From NCBI GenBank assembly GCA_902826065.1, contig CADEDM010000007.1:1-61310 (forward strand): 61,310 bases of DNA. The letters are read 5' to 3'. This DNA is from an uncultured Acidobacteriota bacterium (GTDB lineage: Bacteria; Acidobacteriota; Vicinamibacteria; Vicinamibacterales; UBA2999). A model generated the notes under the pieces. It worked only from the letters and a program-made list of their open reading frames with translations, did not search any database and was not told the origin of the DNA. Both the position numbers and the translations under genes were made by a program. Every line of letters starts with the position of its first letter. Position 1 is the stretch's first letter. Of this stretch, positions 35,401-46,518 are shown in pieces.

Positions 35401-36024
35401 GAGTTCGAGAGCCGCCTGCCGGTGGGCTACCGGATGGAGATCGGCGGCGAGTACGAGGAGCAGGTCAAGGGCTTCAAGAACCTGACGATGGTGCTCGTCA
35501 TCTGCATCGCGCTCATCTACCTGGCGCTGGTGTTCCAGTTCGCGCACGCCATCAAGCCGGTCATCGTCTTCGCGGCGATTCCGTTCGGCGTGATGGGCGC
35601 GCTGGCGGCCCTGCGGGTCATGAACACGCCGTTCGGCTTCATGGCCTTCCTCGGCATCATCAGCCTGATCGGCGTCATCGTCAGCCACATCATCGTGCTG
35701 TTCGACTTCATCGAAGAGCGGCACGAGGCCGGTGAGCCGCTGGTGCAGGCGCTGCTCGACGCCGGCATCATCCGCCTGCGCCCGGTGCTCATCACCGTGG
35801 CGGCGACGGTCACCGCGCTGTTCCCGCTGGCCGCGCACGGCGGCCCGCTCTGGGAGGCGCTCTGCTACGCGCAGATCGGCGGCCTCACCATCGCCACCTT
35901 CGTGACGCTGCTGCTCGTGCCGGTCATCTACTCGGTGTTCGTGCTCGACCTCAAGCTCGTGAAGTGGGAGGCGCACGCCGCCGCCGTGCTGCCCGAGGCC
36001 GCCGTCGAGCCGTCACATTCCTAG
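32413..36024 (+). CDS. RND-family efflux pump permease (AcrB/HAE-like)
   Basis: A 1203-residue resistance-nodulation-division transporter, about 150 residues longer than usual. The extra sequence seems to be in the first periplasmic loop (about residues 150-285, including DGAGPIEFVKDFGDTTALML and a Glu/Arg-rich stretch). The proton-relay aspartates in helix 4 are present in LLVDDPVVAGDAI (Asp554-Asp555), and the second half has the usual helices around SLIGVIVSHIIVLFDFIEE. It would export substrates from the periplasm or membrane with the preceding adaptor and channel. Substrates cannot be inferred; the small NHLP-clan protein is a candidate only by proximity. Confidence 0.93.
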   Translation: MSHHANEQQAIERTHNTARFFTETRHVAWVLLVGTVLWGIYGYLGMPQRKDPDIPVRQALALAPWPGASAEKIEQLVTRRMEEKIAENVRVEKVESNTRTGVTAVYITLIEGTKDTGKELDDIKLKLDTLTDLPDGAGPIEFVKDFGDTTALMLTVASPRAEAAEVAARAQSLRAAIESARAASGTSTGARVTLAQGLPSSVPAEMLKRPLRMLTEVGEAEGVFRDATVLIGAGYIAIDVATDKDDAALGAFADRFVRERVRAAEFHPDAWPVAIVRDPADTAARLEAVAGDKYSFRELDEYTDLITRTLKTLPIVSKVTRAGLLEERVYLEYSQERLAAYGIKVGSLERTLGARNITMPGGVIESGDKNLTVDPSGEFKNEQEIGDVLIGTAGSGSLYLRDVATVARGYETARYLNFYGSRTDDGSWRRSRAVTLAVQMRAGMKIGDFGQAVDRELEGLRAQLPTDLVMARTSDQPRQVEENIGLFMGSLYEAVALVVLVSLIGFWEWRSALLMALSIPITLAMTFGLMFMFGIDLQQVSIASLIIALGLLVDDPVVAGDAIKRDLAAGHSRMVAAWWGPTKLAKAILFATITNIVAYVPFVALPGDPGQFVYSLPVVIGASLVASRIVSMTFIPLLGYYLLRPKAEPSLEERRTAGFAAWYYRVGTAAINHRWAFLAASFAVLVLCGGFVRQLKTQFFPADLQYLSYVDVWLPEDAPLSATNRMAMQVEAAVRHVTDEYGKAHAEAGAPKKVLKSLTTFLGGGGPRFWYSVAPEQRQPNYAQVVIEVFDKHDTTHLVGEIQSELDRTIPGARLDVRQLETGAPVGIPLSVRVSGEDIKTLRRLADDVAGVLRATPSAARVRDNWGPESFAVRLRTDSDKANLSGLTNQDVAAASASAISGAKVGVLRDGDEQIPVVARMRNADRSQLSDMKSLYVYAGQGTQKVPLQSISSIVYEMQTEKLQRRNQFRTVTISAFAGPGAYTSEVLTAALPKLREFESRLPVGYRMEIGGEYEEQVKGFKNLTMVLVICIALIYLALVFQFAHAIKPVIVFAAIPFGVMGALAALRVMNTPFGFMAFLGIISLIGVIVSHIIVLFDFIEERHEAGEPLVQALLDAGIIRLRPVLITVAATVTALFPLAAHGGPLWEALCYAQIGGLTIATFVTLLLVPVIYSVFVLDLKLVKWEAHAAAVLPEAAVEPSHS

Positions 36025-36062
36025 TCCACCACCGACTTACGTCATCGACCCGGACCACGATC

Positions 36063-38762
36063 ATGTCGACCACCGCCGAACACCGCCGGCTCGCCGAGAC
36101 CGCCTCGGGCACGGCCGACTGGCAGCGCTGGGGCCCGTACGTGAGCGATCGCGCGTGGGGCACCGTGCGCGAGGACTACAGCGCCGACGGCAACGCCTGG
36201 GACTACTTCCCGCACGACCACGCGCGCAGCCGGGCCTATCGCTGGAACGAGGACGGCCTGGCCGGCTTCTGCGATCGCGACCAGGCGCTGTGCCTGGGCG
36301 TCGTGCTGTGGAATCAGCAGGACCCGATCCTCAAGGAGCGCCTGTTCGGGCTCTCGAATCGCGAGGGCAACCACGGCGAGGACGTGAAGGAACACTACGT
36401 CTACGTCGACAACGTCCCCTCGCACGCCTATGCGCGGATGCTCTACAAGTACCCGCAGGTGGCGTTCCCCTACGCCACGCTGGTCGACGAGAACGCGAAG
36501 CGCGGCGGCGATGCGCCGGAGTTCGAACTCGCCGACGCGGCAGGCCCGGCCTTCCGCGACGGCCGCTACTTCGATGTGGCCATCGAGTACGCGAAGGCCG
36601 GCCCGGAAGACCTGCTGTGCCGCATCGAAGTGGTCAACCGCGGCCCGGAGCCGGCACCCATCCACGTGCTGCCGCACTTGTGGTACCGCAACAACTGGTC
36701 GTGGGACCAGCAGCGTCCACGGCACGTCATCTGCGCCGCGGGACCCGGTGCGGCCACGACGACGCACGCGATCGTCGGCGCCCGGCACTGGTACGTGCAG
36801 GGCGAGGACGGCCGCACGCCGCCGATCTGGTTCACCGAGAACGACACCAATACCGAGCGGCTGTTCGGCGCGCCGAATCCCTCGCCCTACGTGAAGGACT
36901 CGATCAACGACGCGGTCGTCTACGGCCAGTGGGATCGGGTGAACCGGCAGCAGGGCAGCAAGGCCGCGGCGCACTGCACCACCGTCGTCGCGCCTGGCGG
37001 TGTGTTCGTGACCTACGTGCGCCTGGCCCCGTCGTCGATGGCGCGGCCGTTCGCGCGCGTCGAGGCGCTGTTCGCGAAACGCCGCCGCGAAGCCGACGAG
37101 TTCTACGACGCGGTGCACGCGCCGCACCTCACCGCCGATGAACGGCTGGTGCAGCGGCAGGCGTTCGCCGGGCTGTTGTGGTCGAAACAGTTCTACCACT
37201 ACGACGTGCATCACTGGCTGGCCGGTGATCCGTCGCAGCCGGCGCCGCCGGCCGGGCGCTGGAAGGGCCGCAACGCCGACTGGGCGCTGCACTTCCACAC
37301 CCACGACGTCGTGCTGATGCCCGACAAGTGGGAATATCCGTGGTTCGCGTCGTGGGACCTGGCGTTCCAGGCGGTGGTGATGGCAGAGATCGATCCGGCC
37401 TTCGCCAAGGGCCAGATGCGGCTGTTGACGCTGCCGCGCACGCAGCATCCGTACGGCGCGGTGCCGGCGTTCGAGTGGGACTTCAATGCCGTGAACCCGC
37501 CGGTGATCGCCTGGGCGGTGTGGCAGATCTACCAGCTCGAACGGCTGAAGCACGGCCACGGCGACCTCGCCTTCCTCGAGGAGATGTTCGAGCCGCTGCT
37601 GCTGATGCTCGGGTGGTGGCTGCACCGCAAGGACAGGGAGGGCAAGGGCATCTTCGGCGGCGGCTCCCTCGGCCTCGACAACATCGGCGTCTTCGACCGC
37701 GACCAGCCGCTGCCCACCGGCGGTGCGCTCGAGCAGGGCGACGCCACCGGCTGGATGGCGGTGTTCCAGCAGAACATGTCGGCCATCGCGTTCGAGCTGG
37801 CGCTGCACGAGCCGCGCTACGAGCCGATGGTGCACCGCTTCGGCCAGGACCTGGTGATGGTGTCGAAGGTGCTGCGGCAGGGCGGCAGCAACGGCGCCGG
37901 GCTGTGGGACGAAGCCGGCGGGTTCTTCTTCGACGTCATCCGCGATGGCGCCGATCGGCTGCCGCTGCGGATCTACTCGATGGTCGGCCTGGTGCCGCTG
38001 TTCGCCGCCACGGTCGTCGAGCCGGCGACGCTGGCGCGACTGCCGCAGCTGATGCAGCAGACCAACGTCGTGCTGAACAGCCGCGATTACCTGAAGGCGC
38101 TGCTGCCGTCGTTCGTCGAGCCCGGCAAGGACGGGACGCGCATGCTCTCGGTGGTGGACCGCCACCAGCTGCGGATCATCCTGGAGCGCGTGCTCGACGA
38201 GACGCAGTTCCTGTCGCCGTTTGGCGTGCGGTCGCTGTCGCGCCTGCATGCCGACGAGCCGTATCGCTTCGCCGCGGGTGGCCGCGAGTACGAGGTGTCG
38301 TACCAGCCGGGGCCGTCCACCGACCGCATGTTCGGCGGCAACTCCAACTGGCGCGGGCCGATCTGGTTTCCCATGAACTTCCTGCTGATCCAGGCCATCG
38401 CCACCTGTGCGCGCTACTACGGCGACGATTTCAGGCTCGAGTGCCCGACGGGGTCGGGGCGGTGGCTCACGCTGGCCGAGGTGGCCGACGAACTCGCCGA
38501 CCGGCTGACGCGCCTGTTCGTGCGCGACGACGCCGGCCGCCGGCCGGCACTGGGCAACGAACCGTTGTTCCACGACGATCCGCACTGGCGCGACCAGGTC
38601 GTCTTCCACGAGTTCTTCCACGGCGACACCGGCGCCGGGCTGGGCGCCAGCCACCAGACCGGCTGGACCGCGCTCGTGGCGCTGCTGCTGCAGTACCGCG
38701 GACGGCTGTCGTTCGACCAGCGCGTCGCCAGCCCCGCGCCGGTCGAGCAGGAGGTGGCGTGA
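36063..38762 (+). CDS. GH63/MGH1-like glucosidase
   Basis: An 899-residue cytoplasmic protein (no signal peptide) that resembles bacterial GH63/MGH1-like alpha-glucosidases annotated as glucosidase. Conserved-looking segments are [54 protein letters not shown] and the C-terminal [13 protein letters not shown]. Family members release glucose from small alpha-glucosides such as mannosyl- or glucosylglycerate or oligosaccharides. It lies 38 bases after the RND gene without a visible terminator, and its TGA overlaps the ATG of the glucose-6-phosphate dehydrogenase gene (TGATG). The context (glucokinase-type gene and oxidative pentose-phosphate genes downstream) suggests that it liberates glucose for that pathway. 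Confidence 0.8.
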   Translation: MSTTAEHRRLAETASGTADWQRWGPYVSDRAWGTVREDYSADGNAWDYFPHDHARSRAYRWNEDGLAGFCDRDQALCLGVVLWNQQDPILKERLFGLSNREGNHGEDVKEHYVYVDNVPSHAYARMLYKYPQVAFPYATLVDENAKRGGDAPEFELADAAGPAFRDGRYFDVAIEYAKAGPEDLLCRIEVVNRGPEPAPIHVLPHLWYRNNWSWDQQRPRHVICAAGPGAATTTHAIVGARHWYVQGEDGRTPPIWFTENDTNTERLFGAPNPSPYVKDSINDAVVYGQWDRVNRQQGSKAAAHCTTVVAPGGVFVTYVRLAPSSMARPFARVEALFAKRRREADEFYDAVHAPHLTADERLVQRQAFAGLLWSKQFYHYDVHHWLAGDPSQPAPPAGRWKGRNADWALHFHTHDVVLMPDKWEYPWFASWDLAFQAVVMAEIDPAFAKGQMRLLTLPRTQHPYGAVPAFEWDFNAVNPPVIAWAVWQIYQLERLKHGHGDLAFLEEMFEPLLLMLGWWLHRKDREGKGIFGGGSLGLDNIGVFDRDQPLPTGGALEQGDATGWMAVFQQNMSAIAFELALHEPRYEPMVHRFGQDLVMVSKVLRQGGSNGAGLWDEAGGFFFDVIRDGADRLPLRIYSMVGLVPLFAATVVEPATLARLPQLMQQTNVVLNSRDYLKALLPSFVEPGKDGTRMLSVVDRHQLRIILERVLDETQFLSPFGVRSLSRLHADEPYRFAAGGREYEVSYQPGPSTDRMFGGNSNWRGPIWFPMNFLLIQAIATCARYYGDDFRLECPTGSGRWLTLAEVADELADRLTRLFVRDDAGRRPALGNEPLFHDDPHWRDQVVFHEFFHGDTGAGLGASHQTGWTALVALLLQYRGRLSFDQRVASPAPVEQEVA

Positions 38763-40156
38763 TGACGCCGATACCCGCGGATGCCCTGGTGTTCTTTGGC
38801 GCCACCGGCGATCTCGCCTACAAGAAGATCTTTCCGGCGCTCCACGGCATGGCCAGGCACGGACATCTCGCGATGCCCGTCGTCGCCGTGGCCAAGTCGG
38901 GCTGGACGCTCGACCAGCTCCGCGCCCGTGCCGCCGAGAGCATCGAGCGTCACGGCCATCGTGACCGCGCCGCGCTCGACACGCTGCTGCGCGCCCTGCG
39001 CTACGTCGACGGCGACTACGGCGATCCGGCGACGTTTGCCGGGCTGGGCGCCGAGCTGGGCGCGGCGGCGCGTCCGGTGCACTACCTCGCCATCCCGCCG
39101 AAGGTGTTCGGCCTGGTGTTCGAGCAGATCGGCGCGTCGGGCTCGGCGCGCGACGGCCGCGTGGTGATCGAGAAGCCGTTCGGGCACACCTTGCGCACGG
39201 CGCAGGCGCTGAACGCCACCGTCCACACCGTGTTCGACGAAGAACGCGTGTTCAGGATCGATCACTACCTGGGCAAGAACGCCGTCCAGAACCTGCTGTT
39301 CTTCCGCTTCGGCAACGCCTGGGTGGAGCCGATCTGGAATCGCCAGTACGTGGAGAGCGTGCAGATCACGATGGCCGAGAGTTTCGGCGTCGATGGCCGC
39401 GGCCAGTTCTACGACCAGACCGGCGCGATCCGCGACGTGGTGCAGAACCACCTGCTGCAGCTTCTCACCAACGTGGCGATGGAGCCGCCGCCGGGCGCCG
39501 TGCCGGAACTGGTGCGCGACGAGAAGGCGAAGGTGCTGAAGGGCATCGCGCCGCTCAGGCCGGAAGACGTCGTGCGCGGACAGTTCCGCGGCTATCGCGA
39601 CGAGCCGGGTGTGCGTCCCGGATCGACGGTGGAGACCTTCGTGGCGCTGCGCCTGTGGATCAACTCGTGGCGCTGGAAGGGCGTGCCGTTCTACATCCGC
39701 GCCGGCAAGCGGATGGGCACGACGGCCACGGAAGTCGTCGTGACGCTGCGCCAGGCGCCGGCGCTCTTCGGCGACATCGCGCCGCCGGCGAATCGGTTCC
39801 GCTTCCAGGTGACGCCTGGCCAGACCATCGCCATCAGCTCGTTCGTCAAGGTCGCCGGCTCGTCACTGCTCGGCGAGTCGGTGGAGCTCACGGTGAGCGA
39901 CCACAGCGATCCGACCGAGATGACGGCCTACGAGGAACTGCTCCACGACGCGATTCGCGGCGTGTCGGCGCGCTTCGCTCGACAGGACTACGTGGAAGAG
40001 GCGTGGCGGATCGTCGACCCCGTGCTCGACGACGCGACGCCGGTGTTCAGCTATGCCCCCGGCACGTGGGGCCCGGCCGAGGCCGCGGCGATCGCGCCGC
40101 CCGACGGCTGGCAGACGCCGCTCGTGCCCGACCTGCAACCGGCGCTGGCCTCCTGA
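38762..40156 (+). CDS. zwf: Glucose-6-phosphate 1-dehydrogenase
   Basis: A 464-residue enzyme. The dinucleotide motif [15 protein letters not shown] is at residues 13-27 and the substrate/active-site signature RIDHYLGK at 165-172. The sequence keeps the family's IRAGKRM and [12 protein letters not shown] blocks. It oxidises glucose 6-phosphate to 6-phosphogluconolactone with NADP+ (or NAD+), the entry of the pentose-phosphate pathway; 6-phosphogluconolactonase and 6-phosphogluconate dehydrogenase genes are further along the same operon. The start overlaps the stop of the glucosidase gene by one base. It is about 25 residues shorter than E. coli Zwf. Confidence 0.96.
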   Translation: MTPIPADALVFFGATGDLAYKKIFPALHGMARHGHLAMPVVAVAKSGWTLDQLRARAAESIERHGHRDRAALDTLLRALRYVDGDYGDPATFAGLGAELGAAARPVHYLAIPPKVFGLVFEQIGASGSARDGRVVIEKPFGHTLRTAQALNATVHTVFDEERVFRIDHYLGKNAVQNLLFFRFGNAWVEPIWNRQYVESVQITMAESFGVDGRGQFYDQTGAIRDVVQNHLLQLLTNVAMEPPPGAVPELVRDEKAKVLKGIAPLRPEDVVRGQFRGYRDEPGVRPGSTVETFVALRLWINSWRWKGVPFYIRAGKRMGTTATEVVVTLRQAPALFGDIAPPANRFRFQVTPGQTIAISSFVKVAGSSLLGESVELTVSDHSDPTEMTAYEELLHDAIRGVSARFARQDYVEEAWRIVDPVLDDATPVFSYAPGTWGPAEAAAIAPPDGWQTPLVPDLQPALAS

Positions 40157-40181
40157 CCCGCGCCACCGAAAGGACCCGATC

Positions 40182-40637
40182 ATGGACCGCCCGAACGAGA
40201 ACACCACGTCACTGCGCCGCCTGCTCTACTTCCCGGTCGCCGGCGCCGCCGTCGTCACCGCCGGCTTCTATGTGCACAGCTGGCGGCTGTTCCTCTCTGC
40301 CGAGGAGATGGTGGCCCGCATCATGACGCCGCGGATGGACCTGGCGATGTTCATCCCGATGCTGTTCACCGCCATCTGCATGGTGATCTTCCGGCGTCAG
40401 GCCCGCAGCGACTCGCGCTGGCGCAACGTCGCCTACTGGATCATCTGCGGCTACTTCTGGCTGAGCGTGCCCATCCACCTGCGCGCGCAGATCACGCAGT
40501 CGACCGACTTCGTGTTCGCGTTCCCGCAGTGGTACAGCGTGGTGATGCTGCCGTGGATGGCGCTGCAGCTCTACTACTTCCTCACCATCGACCGCAACGC
40601 CCGGGCCGTCCGGCTGGCCACGGCCGCGCGCGGCTGA
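40182..40637 (+). CDS. Small integral membrane protein, unknown
   Basis: A 151-residue protein with four predicted membrane helices: about 15-33 (LLYFPVAGAAVVTAGFYVH), 50-67 (LAMFIPMLFTAICMVIF), 80-100 (VAYWIICGYFWLSVPIHL) and 115-135 (WYSVVMLPWMALQLYYFL). I do not recognise the family. It has a GAAAGGA ribosome site and sits 25 bases after zwf. Together with the next gene it interrupts a block of pentose-phosphate genes, so it may be a membrane partner or sensor for that operon. Confidence 0.75.
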   Translation: MDRPNENTTSLRRLLYFPVAGAAVVTAGFYVHSWRLFLSAEEMVARIMTPRMDLAMFIPMLFTAICMVIFRRQARSDSRWRNVAYWIICGYFWLSVPIHLRAQITQSTDFVFAFPQWYSVVMLPWMALQLYYFLTIDRNARAVRLATAARG

Positions 40638-40670
40638 CGCCGCGCGTCACTCAGGGACAAGGAGACCGTC

Positions 40671-41093
40671 ATGTCCGCCCGCTTCCGCCACGTGATCCTG
40701 CGCGCCAACGCCGCCTACATCGCCCTGGCCGGCTCCGCCGGGTTCGTGACCGATCTCGCCGGTGCCTTCTACGGCGTCGGCCCCCAGGGCCAGGTGCTGG
40801 CCCGCGCGCCCATGGCCGCCATCGGCTTCGTCGAGGCGCACGGCCTGGCCGTCATCCTGGCCACGCTGCTGTGGCGCGCGGCGCCGGAGCGAGGGTGGCA
40901 TCTCGCCGCCGCGGCGATGGTGACGCTGCTGGGCGTGTCGAACCTCGTGTTCTGGCAGTTGTTCGTCGAGACCGACATGCTGGTGATGGGCTACGTCACC
41001 ACCGGTCTCCATCTGACGTTCGCGGCGCTCCAGGCCGCAGCGGCCGCGACGGCACGCCCGAGCGTGCAGTTCGCCGATGCCGCAGCTCGATGA
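40671..41093 (+). CDS. Small integral membrane protein, unknown
   Basis: A 140-residue protein with four hydrophobic segments, similar in size and layout to the preceding gene but without close sequence identity (examples: AYIALAGSAGFVTDLAGAFY and MVTLLGVSNLVFWQLFVE). The pattern GFxTDLxGxFYGVGPQG is reminiscent of DUF4345/DoxX-like four-helix proteins, but I cannot assign it. It has an AAGGAG-like site upstream (CAAGGAGACCGTC before ATG 40671). Its stop lies eight bases before the transketolase start chosen here. Confidence 0.72.
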   Translation: MSARFRHVILRANAAYIALAGSAGFVTDLAGAFYGVGPQGQVLARAPMAAIGFVEAHGLAVILATLLWRAAPERGWHLAAAAMVTLLGVSNLVFWQLFVETDMLVMGYVTTGLHLTFAALQAAAAATARPSVQFADAAAR

Positions 41094-41100
41094 GGCGATC

Positions 41101-43206
41101 ATGGCGAACCACACGACCACGCCGGGCGCCGCCGACCTCGACGGCCTCTCGGTGAATACCATCCGCACGTTGGCGATCGACGCCGTGCAGGCGGCAAAGT
41201 CCGGACATCCCGGCACCGCCATGGCCATGGCGCCGGTGGTCTACGCGCTGTGGCAGCGGGCGCTGCGTTTCGATCCCGTGGACCCGACGTGGCCCAACCG
41301 CGACCGTTTCGTGCTGTCGGCGGGGCACGCGTCGATGCTGCTCTACAGCGTGCTGCATCTCACCGGCACGCGTGCCGTCGACGCCGACTACGAGATCCTC
41401 GGCCGGCCGGCGGTGACGCTCGACGACATCCGCACGTTCCGGCAGCGGGGGAGCCGCTGCGCCGGCCATCCCGAGTACCGCTGGACGTCCGGCGTCGAGA
41501 CCACGACCGGGCCCCTGGGCCAGGGCGTCGCGACCAGTGTCGGCATGGCCATCGCCAGCCGCTGGCTGGGCGAGCGCTACAACCGGCCCGGACACGCCCT
41601 CTTCGACTACGACGTCTACGCGCTGTGCGGCGACGGCTGCCTGATGGAAGGCGTGTCGAGCGAGGCGGCGTCGCTGGCGGGCCACCTGCAGCTCGCCAAC
41701 CTGTGCTGGATCTATGACAGCAACCGCATCACCATCGAAGGGTCGACCGACCTCGCGTTCACCGAGGACGTCGCCGCGCGCTTCGTGGCCTATGGCTGGC
41801 GCGTGCTGCGCGTGCCGGATGCGAACGACCTCGAGGCCATCGGCCGCGCGCTCGACACCTTCAAGGTCACCGCCGATCGGCCCACATTGATCATCGTCGA
41901 CAGTCACATCGGCTACGGCGCGCCGCACCGGCAGGACACCAGCGCCGCGCACGGCGAGCCGCTGGGCGACGACGAGGTACGGCTGACCAAGCGCGCCTAC
42001 GACTGGCCCGAGGACGCGCGGTTCCTGGTGCCCGACGGCGTGCGCGAGCACTTCGCCATGGGGGTCGGCCGCCGCGGCGCCAACGCGCATCGCGCGTGGC
42101 GCGAGGCGCTCGCGGACTACACGGCCGTGTATCCCGCGCAGGCGGCCGAGATCGACCAGATGCAGCGCCGCGATCTGCCGGACGACTGGGCCGCGGACCT
42201 GCCGGTGTTCCCGGCCGACGCGAAAGGCGTGGCCGGTCGCGATGCCTCGGCGGCGGTGCTGAACGCGATCGGCGCGCGCGTGCCGTGGGTGGTCGGCGGC
42301 TCCGCCGACCTGGCCCCGTCGACCAAGGCCCGGCTGACCGGGGCCGACGCCGGTGAGTTCCAGGCCGCGACGCCCGGCGGCCGCAACCTGCACTTCGGCG
42401 TGCGCGAACACGCCATGGGCTCGATCCTGAACGGGCTCGCGTTGTCGAAGCTGCGGCCGTTCGGCGCCGGGTTCCTGATCTTCAGCGACTACGCCCGCGG
42501 CGCCATCCGCCTGAGCGCGTTGATGGAGCTGCCGGTGGTGCACGTCTTCACCCACGACTCGATCGGCGTCGGCGAAGACGGCCCCACGCACCAGCCGATC
42601 GAACAGCTCGCGTCGCTCCGGGCGATCCCGCACCTGCTGGTGCTGCGTCCGGCCGACGCGAACGAGACGGTGGAGGCGTGGCGTGTGGCGATGACGCGGT
42701 CGCACCAGCCGGTGGCGCTGGTGCTGTCGCGCCAGGCGCTGCCCACGATCGACCGCACGCGCTACGCGCCGGCCTCCGGCGTGGCGTGCGGCGCCTACGT
42801 GCTGGCCGACGCCCCCGGCGGACGTCCCGACGTGCTGCTCATGGCCAGCGGCAGCGAGGTCTCGCTGTGCCTCTCGGCCGTGGCGCTCCTGGCGGAGGAG
42901 GGCATTCGCGCGCGCGTCGTCAGCATGCCATCGTGGGAGCTGTTCGAGCAGCAGGGCGCCGCCTATCGCGACATGGTGCTGCCGCCGGGCGTCACCGCGC
43001 GCGTGGCGGTGGAGCAGGCGTCGACGCTGGGCTGGATGCGCTACACCGGGCAGCACGGCGCCGTGCTCGGCATGACGACTTTCGGCCTGTCGGCGCCGCT
43101 GGCGGCGCTGCAGGAAGAGTTCGGGTTCACGACGGCGCGGGTCGTCGAGCTGGCGCGGGCCCAGGTGGCGCGCACGGCCGGCGCCCTCGTGGGAGCAGGA
43201 CGATGA
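41101..43206 (+). CDS. tkt: Transketolase
   Basis: A 701-residue thiamine diphosphate enzyme. The N-terminal signature [20 protein letters not shown] and substrate His ([11 protein letters not shown]) are present, the ThDP/Mg motif is [19 protein letters not shown], and the pyrimidine domain has [13 protein letters not shown] and [15 protein letters not shown]. It moves two-carbon units between ketose and aldose phosphates in the non-oxidative pentose-phosphate pathway. An in-frame ATG at 41077 would overlap the preceding gene; ATG 41101 is preferred because GAGG lies five bases before it. The stop overlaps rpiB (ATGA). Confidence 0.96.
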   Translation: MANHTTTPGAADLDGLSVNTIRTLAIDAVQAAKSGHPGTAMAMAPVVYALWQRALRFDPVDPTWPNRDRFVLSAGHASMLLYSVLHLTGTRAVDADYEILGRPAVTLDDIRTFRQRGSRCAGHPEYRWTSGVETTTGPLGQGVATSVGMAIASRWLGERYNRPGHALFDYDVYALCGDGCLMEGVSSEAASLAGHLQLANLCWIYDSNRITIEGSTDLAFTEDVAARFVAYGWRVLRVPDANDLEAIGRALDTFKVTADRPTLIIVDSHIGYGAPHRQDTSAAHGEPLGDDEVRLTKRAYDWPEDARFLVPDGVREHFAMGVGRRGANAHRAWREALADYTAVYPAQAAEIDQMQRRDLPDDWAADLPVFPADAKGVAGRDASAAVLNAIGARVPWVVGGSADLAPSTKARLTGADAGEFQAATPGGRNLHFGVREHAMGSILNGLALSKLRPFGAGFLIFSDYARGAIRLSALMELPVVHVFTHDSIGVGEDGPTHQPIEQLASLRAIPHLLVLRPADANETVEAWRVAMTRSHQPVALVLSRQALPTIDRTRYAPASGVACGAYVLADAPGGRPDVLLMASGSEVSLCLSAVALLAEEGIRARVVSMPSWELFEQQGAAYRDMVLPPGVTARVAVEQASTLGWMRYTGQHGAVLGMTTFGLSAPLAALQEEFGFTTARVVELARAQVARTAGALVGAGR

Positions 43207-43658
43207 CGATGCACATCGCGCTGGGCGCCGATCACGCAGGCCTGGCACTGAAGACGGCGATTCGTGGCGTGCTCGAGGCGCACGACATCGCCGTCACCGA
43301 TCTCGGCACGCACACGAGCGACCCCGTGGACTATCCCGACATCGCCGCCGCGGTGGCGCGCGCGGTCGTGGCTGGCGATGTCGACCGCGGCGTCATCGTC
43401 TGCGGCAGCGGCGTCGGCGCGTCGGTGGCGGCCAACAAGATCCTCGGCATCCGCGCCGGGCTCTGCCACGACACCTACTCGGCCCACCAGGGAGTCGAGC
43501 ACGACGACATGAACGTGCTCGTGCTGGGCGGCCGCGTCATCGGCGAGGCGCTGGCCGGCGAACTGGTGCTGGCCTTCGTGAGCGCGCGCTTCAGCGGCGA
43601 CGAACGGCACGTCCGCCGCCTCGCCAAGGTCCGGACGCTCGACGAGACACGACGATGA
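43203..43658 (+). CDS. rpiB: Ribose-5-phosphate isomerase B
   Basis: A 151-residue RpiB/LacAB-family isomerase. It has the N-terminal [10 protein letters not shown] segment, the catalytic Cys loop [16 protein letters not shown] and the [12 protein letters not shown] block. It interconverts ribulose 5-phosphate and ribose 5-phosphate. A start six bases later (ATG 43209) is possible. It is coupled at both ends by ATGA overlaps, with tkt and with the transaldolase/isomerase fusion gene. Confidence 0.95.
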   Translation: MTMHIALGADHAGLALKTAIRGVLEAHDIAVTDLGTHTSDPVDYPDIAAAVARAVVAGDVDRGVIVCGSGVGASVAANKILGIRAGLCHDTYSAHQGVEHDDMNVLVLGGRVIGEALAGELVLAFVSARFSGDERHVRRLAKVRTLDETRR

Positions 43659-46489
43659 TCACCACGGCGACGGCGCTCAATCCGCTGCGCACGCTGGCGC
43701 AGCACGGCCAGTCGGTCTGGCTCGACTACATCCACCGCGACCTGCTGACCGGCGGCGCGCTGCGCCGGCTGATCGCCGACGACGGCGTGCGCGGCGTCAC
43801 GACCAACCCGGCGATCTTCGCGCAGGCGATCACCGACGGAAGCGCCTACGCCGATCTCATCAACGGCGCCGCGCCTGGCGACGACGCGACCGCCGTATAC
43901 GAACGGATCGCCATTCGCGACGTCCGCGATGCCGCCGATGCCCTGGCCGACGTCTACCGCGAGTCCGATCGCGTCGACGGCTACGTCAGTCTGGAGGTGT
44001 CGCCGTCGCTCGCAGACGATGCCGACGGCACCGTGGCCGAAGCCCGCCGTCTCTGGGCCGCCGTCGCGCGGCGCAACGTGATGATCAAGGTGCCGGCCAC
44101 CGCGGCCGGCATCGACGCGGTGCGCGTGCTCGCGGCCGACGGGATCAACGTCAACGTCACGCTGATCTTCGCCGTCGGCACCTACGCCGCCGTGGCCGAC
44201 GCCTGGCTGAGCGGGCTCGCGGCCCGCCTGTCGCGCGGCCTCACCATCGGCGGCGTCGCCAGCGTGGCCAGCGTGTTCGTGAGCCGCATCGACACGGCCG
44301 TGGACGCCGCGCTGGCCGGCCATCCGATGGCGGCGGAGTTCTCGGGCCGCGTCGCCATCGCGAATGCGCGGCTCGCGTACCGGCACTACCAGGCGGTGAT
44401 CGAGAGCCCGCGCTGGCAGGCGCTCAGGGCCAGGGGCGCGCAGCCGCAGCGGCTGCTGTGGGCGAGTACCGGCACGAAACGGGCCGACCTCAGTGATGTC
44501 GTCTACGTCGAGGGCCTGGTGGGCGCTGACACGGTGACGACGCTGCCGCCGGCCACGCTGGCGGCGTTCCGCGACCACGGCGTCGTGCGCGATCACCTCG
44601 ACGGCGACGCCGGGGCCGCCGCGGTCACGCTGCGCCGGCTGGCGGCCACCGGCGTCGCGCTCGATGCCATCACCACGCGTCTCCTGCGCGATGGCCTGGC
44701 CCAGTTCCGTGACGCTTTCGACCGACTGCTGACCGCGACGGCCGAACGGCTGACCGTGAGAACCGTGCCCGACATCGGCGCGCAGACCATCGAGCTGCCA
44801 CCGGCACTGCAGTCGGCGGTGGATCGCGCGCTCGACACCTGGCAGGCGAGGCGCAACACCGCGCGGCTGTGGCAGCGTGACGCCACGCTGTGGACGGGCG
44901 CCGACGAACACGCGTGGCTGGGCTGGCTCGACGCACCGTGGCGGGAGCGGACGCGCGCGGCCGGCTACTCGCGGTTGGCCGCGGAGGTCGCCGCCGAGGG
45001 CGTCACGCACGTGCTGCTCATCGGGATGGGCGGATCGAGCCTGTGCGTGGAGGTGCTGCGCGATCTCGCCGGCGTCGTGCCAGGACGGCCGGAGCTGGTG
45101 ATCCTCGACTCGATCGACCCGGCGCAGATCGCCGCCGTCGAACGGCGGCTCGACCTCACCCGCACGCTGGTGGTCGTGGCCAGCAAGTCGGGCGGCACGC
45201 TGGAACCGAAGCTGCTGCTCGAGTACTTCTACGCGCGCGTGCGCGGCGCACTCGGCGGGTTCGCCCCGGGCCGCCGCTTCGTGGCCATCACGGATCCCGG
45301 ATCGGCCCTGGAGTCGTGGGCGAAGTCCGCCGGCGTCCGCGCGGTCGTGTCAGGCGAGCCATCGATCGGCGGACGCTACTCGGCACTGTCGCCCTTCGGC
45401 TTGGCACCGGCGGCGCTGATCGGCCTCGACCTCGAGCGGCTGCTCGACGCCACGACGGCGATGGCGGCGGCATGCGGTCCCGAGGAGCCAGCCCGTCGCA
45501 ATCCCGGCGTGGAGCTCGGCGTCGTGCTGGGCACGCTGGCGCACCACGGCCGCGACAAGGTGACGATCGTCACCTCGCCCGAGTGGGTCGGCTTCGGTGC
45601 CTGGCTCGAGCAGTTGCTCGCCGAGTCGACCGGCAAGCGCGGCACCGGGCTCGTGCCAATCGGCGGCGAACCGCTTGGGTCGCCGGCCGACTACGGCGAC
45701 GACCGCGTGTTCATCCACCTCGCCGGCGATGCCGACGGCGATCGGCGCGCCCTGCTCACCGCCCTGGCCGCCGCCGGCCACCCGGTCGTGCACATCGACG
45801 CCGGCGACGTGGAACGCGTGGGCCAGGAGTTCTTCCGCTGGGAGATCGCCACCGCGGTCGCCGGTGCGGTGCTGGGCGTCAATCCGTTCGACCAGCCCGA
45901 TGTGGAGGCGAGCAAGATCGCGACCCGCAAGCGCACGGCGCTGGTGGAACGCGGCGCCGAGGTGCCGGCCGAGGCGCCGCGCATCGTCGACGGCGACATC
46001 GCGATCTACGCCGACGACTGGAACGCGGCGGCGGTAGAGGCCCTCGCCGGCCACGACGTGTCGCTGCACGGCTATCTCGGTGCACACCTGCGCCGGAGCC
46101 TTCCGGGCGACTACGTGGCGCTGCTCGCCTACGTGGCGATGACCGGCGAGCACGTCGCCGTGCTGCAGCAGATGCGGCGCGTGGTGCGCGACGCCACGCA
46201 CGCCGCGACCTCGGTGGGCTTCGGTCCGCGCTACCTGCATTCGACGGGACAGCTCTACAAGGGCGGGCCCAACTCGGGCCTGTTCCTGGTCATCACGTCG
46301 GATCCGCGGCCGGACCTCGACGTGCCCGGCCGTCCCCTCAGCTTCGGCGCCGTGCAGGCGGCGCAGGCGCTGGGCGACGCCGAGGTGCTCTCGACGCGGG
46401 CGCGGCGGGCCCTGCGCCTCCACATCACGGGCGACGTCACGACGGGCCTGGCGCGCATCGCGTCGGCGCTCGCCCCTGCGCTCGACTGA
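43655..46489 (+). CDS. Bifunctional transaldolase / glucose-6-phosphate isomerase
   Basis: A 944-residue fusion. The N-terminal part (about 1-370) is transaldolase of the long TalB-like actinobacterial/Nostoc form, with [13 protein letters not shown] and the Schiff-base lysine in [12 protein letters not shown] (Lys145). The C-terminal part (about 400-944) is phosphoglucose isomerase with two sugar-isomerase halves: [28 protein letters not shown] and [12 protein letters not shown]. One polypeptide thus covers both the three-carbon transfer and the glucose/fructose 6-phosphate step. Such tal-pgi fusions are known in Acidobacteria, Cyanobacteria and others. The start overlaps rpiB (ATGA). Confidence 0.95.
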   Translation: MITTATALNPLRTLAQHGQSVWLDYIHRDLLTGGALRRLIADDGVRGVTTNPAIFAQAITDGSAYADLINGAAPGDDATAVYERIAIRDVRDAADALADVYRESDRVDGYVSLEVSPSLADDADGTVAEARRLWAAVARRNVMIKVPATAAGIDAVRVLAADGINVNVTLIFAVGTYAAVADAWLSGLAARLSRGLTIGGVASVASVFVSRIDTAVDAALAGHPMAAEFSGRVAIANARLAYRHYQAVIESPRWQALRARGAQPQRLLWASTGTKRADLSDVVYVEGLVGADTVTTLPPATLAAFRDHGVVRDHLDGDAGAAAVTLRRLAATGVALDAITTRLLRDGLAQFRDAFDRLLTATAERLTVRTVPDIGAQTIELPPALQSAVDRALDTWQARRNTARLWQRDATLWTGADEHAWLGWLDAPWRERTRAAGYSRLAAEVAAEGVTHVLLIGMGGSSLCVEVLRDLAGVVPGRPELVILDSIDPAQIAAVERRLDLTRTLVVVASKSGGTLEPKLLLEYFYARVRGALGGFAPGRRFVAITDPGSALESWAKSAGVRAVVSGEPSIGGRYSALSPFGLAPAALIGLDLERLLDATTAMAAACGPEEPARRNPGVELGVVLGTLAHHGRDKVTIVTSPEWVGFGAWLEQLLAESTGKRGTGLVPIGGEPLGSPADYGDDRVFIHLAGDADGDRRALLTALAAAGHPVVHIDAGDVERVGQEFFRWEIATAVAGAVLGVNPFDQPDVEASKIATRKRTALVERGAEVPAEAPRIVDGDIAIYADDWNAAAVEALAGHDVSLHGYLGAHLRRSLPGDYVALLAYVAMTGEHVAVLQQMRRVVRDATHAATSVGFGPRYLHSTGQLYKGGPNSGLFLVITSDPRPDLDVPGRPLSFGAVQAAQALGDAEVLSTRARRALRLHITGDVTTGLARIASALAPALD

Positions 46490-46518
46490 GACCCCTGCGA
46501 CGATCGAGGAGAACGACG

